Of a stretch of DNA of 10,552 bases, positions 6,301-10,552 are shown in pieces. The position numbers and the translations under genes were made by a program. A model generated the notes under the pieces. It saw only the letters and a list, made by a program, of their open reading frames with translations. It was not told the origin of the DNA and made no database searches. The DNA comes from an uncultured Clostridia bacterium (lineage in GTDB: Bacteria; Bacillota; Clostridia; Peptostreptococcales; Acidaminobacteraceae). The stretch is from positions 1 through 10,552 of the forward strand of contig CALFKA010000201.1 of the NCBI GenBank assembly GCA_937880545.1, written 5' to 3'. The stretch's first letter is position 1. Every line of letters starts with the position of its first letter.

Positions 6301-6375
6301 AGCCCATTGGTCAAGAGGTTAAGACGCCACCCTCTCACGGTGGAATCAGGGGTTCGATTCCCCTATGGGTTACCA
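6301..6375 (+). tRNA. tRNA-Glu (anticodon CUC)
   Basis: A complete cloverleaf of 75 bases with encoded CCA can be folded by hand. The acceptor is AGCCCAT (6301-6307) with ATGGGTT (6365-6371), discriminator A6372, CCA 6373-6375. The D-arm GTCA...AGAC has the usual A13-A22 non-pair of tRNA-Glu. The anticodon stem is CCACC/GGTGG (6327-6331/6339-6343), with the 7-base loop CTCTCAC placing the anticodon CTC at 6334-6336, reading GAG codons. The variable loop has four bases, and the T-stem is AGGGG/CCCCT (6348-6352/6360-6364). The top of the acceptor is unusual: A1-U72 and a G2-U71 wobble, where many tRNA-Glu begin with G1-C72. It has its own promoter and is followed by gltX, whose product should charge it. 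Confidence 0.95.
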
Positions 6376-6380
6376 GTGCA

Positions 6381-6407
6381 GATCCCCTTTCGAGGGGATT
6401 TCTTTCT
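6381..6407 (+). terminator. Attenuator-like hairpin between tRNA-Glu and gltX
   Basis: ATCCCCT (6382-6388), the tetraloop TTCG (6389-6392) and AGGGGAT (6393-6399) form a perfect 7-bp stem, which G6381 can extend with a G-U pair. The tract TTTCTTTCT (6399-6407) follows. The gltX ribosome binding site CGGAGG (6411-6416) is only four bases further, so gltX has no room for a promoter of its own after the hairpin. It should stop part of the tRNA transcripts and let the rest read into gltX; the interrupted T-tract suggests moderate strength. Confidence 0.75.
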
Positions 6408-6421
6408 AATCGGAGGTAGAC

Positions 6422-8071
6422 ATGGATACGAAACAACTCGCCGAACTTCTTTACCCCTCCCTCCCGAAAACTCTCGGGGACTGGGAGGAGGAGTTCCGGC
6501 TCAGAGAACTGCCGGAAGGGGCGGCCGTCACAAGACTGGGACCGAGTCCGACCGGTTTTATTCATCTCGGAAATCTCTACAGCGCCTTTGTTGATGAGCG
6601 TTTGGCTCATCTCAGTGGTGGGGTGATGATCTTGCGCATTGAAGACACAGATCAGAAGCGCAGAGTCGAGGGTTCGGAAGAACTCATTATCCGCTCGCTT
6701 TCTCATTATGGAATAATCTTTGATGAGGGGGTGACGCTCGAGGGGGAGAGAGGCTCTTATGGTCCCTACCGCCAGAGTGAGCGTGCTGCCATCTATCACG
6801 CTGCCGGAAAAGTGTTGGTAGAAAGAGGATGGGCGTATCCTTCCTTTATGGAAGAAGAAGAGATCGAAGCGCTTCGGAAAAAGCAGGAAGCGCTGAAAAT
6901 TCTCCCCGGCATCCATGGTGAGTGGGCGACGGAAAGAGAACTAAGTCTTGAAGAAGTCAAGGCGAAACTCGATGAGGGCAAAGAGTGGGTTCTGCGGCTC
7001 AAGAGTCGGGGAGAAGGTAGAGAAACCTTCTCCATTGAAGATGGCATCCGCGGAAGCGTCCGAGTGCACCCGAATGTTCACGACACCGTCCTCATCAAGG
7101 CAGATGGTCTACCGACGTATCACTTCGCCCATGTGGTTGATGATCACCTTATGAGAATTACGCATATTGTAAGGGGCGAGGAGTGGCTCAGTACCCTCCC
7201 GATCCACCTCGAAGTCCACGAAGCTTTCGGTTGGGAGCATCCGGTCTTTTGCCATACATCGCATCTCCTCAAGATGGAAGATGGCAACAAGCGAAAACTT
7301 TCCAAGCGCAAAGATCCGGAACTTTCACTTGACTTCTACCACCAGGAAGGCTATTTTCCCGAGGCGATTCGAGAATATCTTATGATTCTTCTCAATTCCG
7401 ACTACGAAGAGTGGCGCCGGGATCATCCGGAAACGCCGCTGGAGGCATTCAATTTTCGCATCGACCATATGTCAGGTTCGGGAGCTCTTTTCGACATGGA
7501 GAAACTCCACGACGTATCAAAGGATGTTCTTCTGACCATTGCCGAAGAGAGGATTCTCTCCTTCCTTCTCGAGTGGGCAGATGAGTATGCTCCCGAGAGT
7601 GCGCCGGAGATGCATGCAAGAAAAGACGAGCTTCTCCAGCTTCTGGCTATCGGAAGAGACGCAAAGAAACCGAGAAAAGACCTCATCTACGCAAAACAGA
7701 TCTATACGTTTATCCATTACTACCTAGACAAAGACTTCCGGTTGGAGGATGAACTGCCCGAGAGAGTGGAGAGGGAAGAGGCGGTGGGAATCCTGGAAGA
7801 TTTTCTCGCCACCTATGACTACAACGATGACAACAGTGCATGGTTCGATAAGATCCGAAAGATTTCCGAGGCGAGAGGGTTTGCGCTTCGCATGGGTGAC
7901 TTCAAGCGAAATCCCGAACAATACAAGGGAACCGTTTCTGATGTATCCACGGTGGTACGCTTGGGTGTCACAGGACGCACCAACTCCCCAGACCTGTGGA
8001 GCGTCATGCACATTATGGGGGAAGAAAGAGCGACAGCCAGACTCCGCAGTTTTCTTGAGACTCTTCGGTAA
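6422..8071 (+). CDS. gltX: Glutamate--tRNA ligase (long clostridial-type GluRS)
   Basis: This 549-residue class I aminoacyl-tRNA synthetase attaches glutamate to tRNA-Glu. The catalytic motifs are GPSPTGFIHLGN (40-51, with HLGN at 48-51 as the HIGH motif) and KLSKR (292-296, KMSKS equivalent). ILRIEDTD (about 70-77) is the glutamate/ATP-site motif of GluRS/GlnRS. The extension of some 35 residues before the catalytic core (MDTKQLAELLYPSLPKTLGD...) and the total length fit the long GluRS form of clostridia rather than the roughly 480-residue common form. The C-terminal part, from about 350, is the helical anticodon-binding region. The ATG at 6422 follows CGGAGG (6411-6416). The tRNA gene upstream is its cognate substrate. 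Whether it also charges tRNA-Gln (non-discriminating) cannot be read here. Confidence 0.92.
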   Translation: MDTKQLAELLYPSLPKTLGDWEEEFRLRELPEGAAVTRLGPSPTGFIHLGNLYSAFVDERLAHLSGGVMILRIEDTDQKRRVEGSEELIIRSLSHYGIIFDEGVTLEGERGSYGPYRQSERAAIYHAAGKVLVERGWAYPSFMEEEEIEALRKKQEALKILPGIHGEWATERELSLEEVKAKLDEGKEWVLRLKSRGEGRETFSIEDGIRGSVRVHPNVHDTVLIKADGLPTYHFAHVVDDHLMRITHIVRGEEWLSTLPIHLEVHEAFGWEHPVFCHTSHLLKMEDGNKRKLSKRKDPELSLDFYHQEGYFPEAIREYLMILLNSDYEEWRRDHPETPLEAFNFRIDHMSGSGALFDMEKLHDVSKDVLLTIAEERILSFLLEWADEYAPESAPEMHARKDELLQLLAIGRDAKKPRKDLIYAKQIYTFIHYYLDKDFRLEDELPERVEREEAVGILEDFLATYDYNDDNSAWFDKIRKISEARGFALRMGDFKRNPEQYKGTVSDVSTVVRLGVTGRTNSPDLWSVMHIMGEERATARLRSFLETLR

Positions 8072-8104
8072 TTTTCAACAATAAGACTGACGACAGATGA
8101 CATG

Positions 8105-8109
8105 GGAGG
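8105..8109 (+). promoter_or_regulatory. Ribosome binding site deciding the start at 8115
   Basis: GGAGG lies five bases before the ATG at 8115. The in-frame ATG at 8097, six codons upstream, has no Shine-Dalgarno sequence before it and would place this GGAGG inside the coding region, so 8115 is preferred. Confidence 0.75.
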
Positions 8110-8114
8110 GATTT

Positions 8115-9464
8115 ATGTACTTCAAACAGATTGAAACAAAGGGACTGGCGCATTTCTCCTATATGATCGGGGATGAAGGTCACATGATGGTCATTGACCC
8201 GAGAAGAGACATCGGCATCTACTTGGAACTTGCCAGGCAACAAGGCATGCCCATCAAGGGAATCTTTGAGACACATCGCAATGAAGATATCGTATCCGGT
8301 GCGAAGGAACTCTCCGAAGTGACAGGCGCTCCCGTCTACATTTCTGCCTTTGAAGAGCTGGGACACAACTATGGGACTCGCATCAAGGAACAGGACTTCC
8401 CCTTTGGGACGTTGAATCTGCGGAGTCTCCATACGCCCGGTCATACAAGGGGGCACCTATCCTTCGTGCTTGAAAAAGAAGGGGAACCTCTGATGGTCTT
8501 TGTAGGAGACACGCTGTTTTATGGCGATCTCGGACGCACCGACTTCTACGGAGATGCCGCGCTCGAAGAGATGACCGGACTTCTCTACGACAGTATTTTT
8601 CATAAACTCCTGCCTCTTGGCGATCACGTCTTGCTTTTTCCCGCCCATGGCGCAGGAAGCGCCTGCGGTGGAGAGATAGAAGAACGTCACCTCTCGACCC
8701 TCGGCTTTGAGCGAAAATACAATCCTGCCCTTCAGGTAGCGGACAAAGAAGAGTTCATCCAAAAACACGCTTATAAACGCCCCTTCCCACCTTATTTTAA
8801 GACGGTGGAGGTGCTCAATGTAGAGGGAGGACCCTTCCTTGGAGAGAAAGTATCCCCTCTTCCTCTGATTCCCCTTCACAGCGCCCGCTTCGAAGGGACG
8901 GTTGTTGATATCCGAACACGCACAGCATTTGCCGGTGGTCATCTGCCGGGAAGTTTATTCTTGAAATACGACATCGTGTCGTCCCACCTGGGCTATCTGG
9001 AGAAGACGGATGCACCCCTTGCACTTTTGGCGGATGAGCTCTCTGAAGACCAGTTATCTCTTGCATACCTGACCCTTCTTCGCATGGGCTACAGCAATAT
9101 TCAAGGATTCTTTGGTCAAAACACTCTCAAGGCACTGGAAATCAGCGCTGTTGAGATCGATACGCTGGAGCAGATAAAGCCTTATGAATATCTCAAGCGA
9201 AAAGGTGACTTTCTTCTCCTCGATGTGCGAAGAGAAGATGAGCGCTCCGAAGATGATCCCGTGGATGAGCGACTCTGCATTGTGCTCAGCAGCTTGCCGG
9301 AAAATCTGGATAAACTTCCGAAAGATAAAAAGATTTTTACTGTGTGTCAGAGCGGAGAACGAGCGACCGTGGCTGCTTCCTATCTCAATAAAATGGGCTT
9401 TCATGCAGGGATCCTGCGTGGAGGCATGCTCGGCCTGATTGCCTTCGTGGAGAAGAAAAAATGA
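8115..9464 (+). CDS. CstB-like persulfide dioxygenase-rhodanese fusion
   Basis: This 449-residue protein has an N-terminal metallo-beta-lactamase fold (about 1-240), a first rhodanese-like domain without the active Cys (about 262-345), and a C-terminal rhodanese with the active loop CQSGER (Cys411-Arg416). The order and length match Staphylococcus CstB, which oxidises low-molecular-weight persulfides to sulfite and makes thiosulfate, detoxifying sulfide. Metal-site residues retained are His54, His110 (TPGHT, 108-111) and Asp132 (GDTLF), the equivalents of the three iron ligands in ETHE1-type dioxygenases, plus His178 in AHGAGSACGG. The usual HxHxDH reads HRNEDI at 54-59, so its second and last His are Asn56 and Ile59. 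GGAGG at 8105-8109 fixes the start. It lies 43 bases after gltX without a visible terminator, and its stop overlaps the next gene (ATGA). A glyoxalase II-type hydrolase is the main alternative for the MBL domain, but the rhodanese domains argue for sulfur chemistry. Confidence 0.85.
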   Translation: MYFKQIETKGLAHFSYMIGDEGHMMVIDPRRDIGIYLELARQQGMPIKGIFETHRNEDIVSGAKELSEVTGAPVYISAFEELGHNYGTRIKEQDFPFGTLNLRSLHTPGHTRGHLSFVLEKEGEPLMVFVGDTLFYGDLGRTDFYGDAALEEMTGLLYDSIFHKLLPLGDHVLLFPAHGAGSACGGEIEERHLSTLGFERKYNPALQVADKEEFIQKHAYKRPFPPYFKTVEVLNVEGGPFLGEKVSPLPLIPLHSARFEGTVVDIRTRTAFAGGHLPGSLFLKYDIVSSHLGYLEKTDAPLALLADELSEDQLSLAYLTLLRMGYSNIQGFFGQNTLKALEISAVEIDTLEQIKPYEYLKRKGDFLLLDVRREDERSEDDPVDERLCIVLSSLPENLDKLPKDKKIFTVCQSGERATVAASYLNKMGFHAGILRGGMLGLIAFVEKKK

Positions 9465-10505
9465 GGATGCACCTCGTCAATGGAAAAATCTACCAGGGTG
9501 CGGGACAATTTGTTCAGGCTCTTGCCATTGAAGATGGAGTGATCGTCGCTGCCGGGTCAGTTGAAGACCTCGGTACCGTTGCTGAGGAAGTCGTTGACCT
9601 TCAGGGACGATGTGTCCTGCCCGGGCTCAATGATAGCCATATGCATCTGGTGGACACGGGGTTTGCCAAGACCAGTTGTGATCTCTCCGGGGCACGATCC
9701 ATCTCCGACGTCATCACGCTCGGTCGCAAGTATCTTGAAGACAATTCAGACACCGTCCTTCTGCGAGGAAGAGGTTGGAATCATGACAACCTGGTGGAAA
9801 AACGTCTGATCAACCGCCATGATCTGGATCAGATTTCAAAGACTGTTCCCATTCTTTTCGTCCGTGCTTGTGGCAATATTTCCGCCGCAAACTCGGCAGT
9901 GATTGACACATTGGGTATCGCGTCTGATACCGTCATACCCGGAGGAGATTTCCAGCGAGATGAAACCGGCCGGTGTAATGGTGTGTTCTTTGGAGACGCC
10001 ACCACTTGGTTACAAGCAAGGCTTCTGGAGGACTCGGAGGATGAAATCGCCGACGCTATGATACGCGTAGCCGAATATGCGGCTTCGAGAGGCCTCACGA
10101 GCGTGCAGTCCAATGATGTCTTAAATGAAAATGCGGACACCATGTTTTCTGTACTGCACAAGGTCGGAAAACATCTTCCGGTACGATGCAGTGTACAATT
10201 TGGCCAGCAGGATCTTCGTGAACTGAAGAGATACTTTTCAGAGGAGTTTCTGAACGAGGATGTCTATGATGAACGAGTGCTTCGACGAGGTTCATTGAAG
10301 CTCTTTAAAGACGGGGCGCTCGGCGTACGCACCGCCGAGATCGAAGGCGGTTATGCGGATGATCCGCAGAATACGGGCTTTGAGCGACTCACGGAAGAAG
10401 AGCATTATGAGTTGACAAAACTTGCGCATGATCATGGTGTTCCTGTTGTCACGCATGCTATCGGGGATAAAGCCATTCGCGCGGTTCTCAACAATTACGT
10501 GAGAG
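9461..10505 (+). CDS. YtcJ-type amidohydrolase (3'-truncated at contig end)
   Basis: About 348 genuine residues of an amidohydrolase-superfamily protein (Amidohydro_3 type, like YtcJ and the N-substituted formamide deformylase group) are present. The family is usually somewhat over 500 residues, so the last third is missing. The N-terminal beta-sandwich start (VNGKIYQG, 6-13) leads to the metal motif in PGLNDSHMHL (54-63, His60 and His62). The segment LKLFKDGALGVRTA (279-292) and THAIGDKA (331-338, His332) are typical barrel motifs. The substrate is not predictable; members hydrolyse amide or related C-N bonds. The start overlaps the previous stop by four bases, so it is co-translated with the CstB-like protein. 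From residue 349 on the reading frame is adapter sequence: the apparent stop at 10538-10540 and the tail IGRASCRERV are artefacts. Confidence 0.88.
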
Positions 10506-10552
10506 AGATCGGAAGAGCGTCGTGTAGGGAAAGAGTGTAGATCTCGGTGGTC
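10506..10552. other. Illumina sequencing adapter (not genomic)
   Basis: From AGATCGGAAGAGC at 10506 to the window end, the 47 bases match from memory the reverse complement of the Illumina TruSeq universal adapter (continuing CGTCGTGTAGGG, then AAAGAGTGTAGATCTCGG). This is library adapter left at the contig end. The bases just before (10502-10505, AGAG) could be genomic. Confidence 0.97.

Noticed and set aside
6376..6421. A T-box riboswitch upstream of gltX.
   Set aside because: The space between the tRNA and gltX is only 46 bases and contains just one hairpin. There is no specifier stem or T-box sequence, and the upstream element is a real tRNA with intact cloverleaf and CCA.
6335..6916. 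A 193-codon minus-strand frame across the tRNA and the start of gltX.
   Set aside because: It runs antisense through the tRNA, the hairpin and the conserved HIGH-motif region of gltX. Its translation shows no recognisable motif, so it is a shadow frame.
8097..8114. ATG at 8097 as the start of the CstB-like gene, adding six residues.
   Set aside because: There is no ribosome binding site before it, while GGAGG at 8105-8109 is well placed for the ATG at 8115, which also gives the usual family N-terminus.
1..10552. Mobile elements, CRISPR arrays, toxin-antitoxin or defence genes.
   Set aside because: No direct-repeat arrays, transposase or integrase motifs or nuclease-type frames were seen. 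All protein genes lie on one strand and nearly all are housekeeping.

Overview
The window reads as a chromosomal, mostly housekeeping segment of a low-to-medium GC Gram-positive bacterium. Class Clostridia (Bacillota) is the best guess. The gene order rplU-prp-rpmA-obgE-yhbY-nadD-yqeK-rsfS is typical of that group. L27 carries the N-terminal extension with a Prp cleavage site. The GluRS is the roughly 550-residue form with an N-terminal extension, which I associate with clostridia. The last 47 bases are not genomic: they match the Illumina TruSeq universal adapter in reverse complement, so the right edge is an assembly end carrying adapter. The left edge cuts through a gene.

Layout, with every protein gene on the + strand. 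(1) 1-645: the 3' part of a CPBP/CAAX-type membrane protease. (2) 686-1737: a promoter, a probable L21 leader RNA, then rplU, prp and rpmA with start/stop overlaps, closed by an intrinsic terminator. (3) 1750-5077: a tightly packed run of obgE (ribosome-assembly GTPase), yhbY (CRM-domain ribosome-associated protein), nadD (NAD synthesis), yqeK (HD-domain Ap4A hydrolase), rsfS (ribosome silencing factor) and a small unrecognised lipoprotein whose start lies inside rsfS. (4) 5087-6223: a UgtP/MGDG-synthase-type glycosyltransferase. (5) 6259-8071: a strong promoter, a tRNA-Glu(CUC), an attenuator-like hairpin, then gltX, the enzyme that charges that tRNA. (6) 8115-10505: a CstB-like persulfide dioxygenase-rhodanese fusion overlapping an incomplete YtcJ-type amidohydrolase.

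Most of the set serves the ribosome. L21 and L27 are 50S proteins, Prp trims L27, Obg and YhbY act in 50S/30S assembly, and RsfS blocks subunit joining under starvation. NadD and YqeK sit in this cluster as metabolic and stress partners. The tRNA-Glu/gltX pair forms a substrate-enzyme transcription unit.

I found no CRISPR array, transposon, phage gene, toxin-antitoxin pair or obvious new defence system. The points worth a second look are the adapter-fused reading frame, the hairpins placed between tRNA and gltX and between rpmA and obgE, the altered HxHxDH motif of the MBL-rhodanese protein, the divergent RsfS and the orphan lipoprotein.
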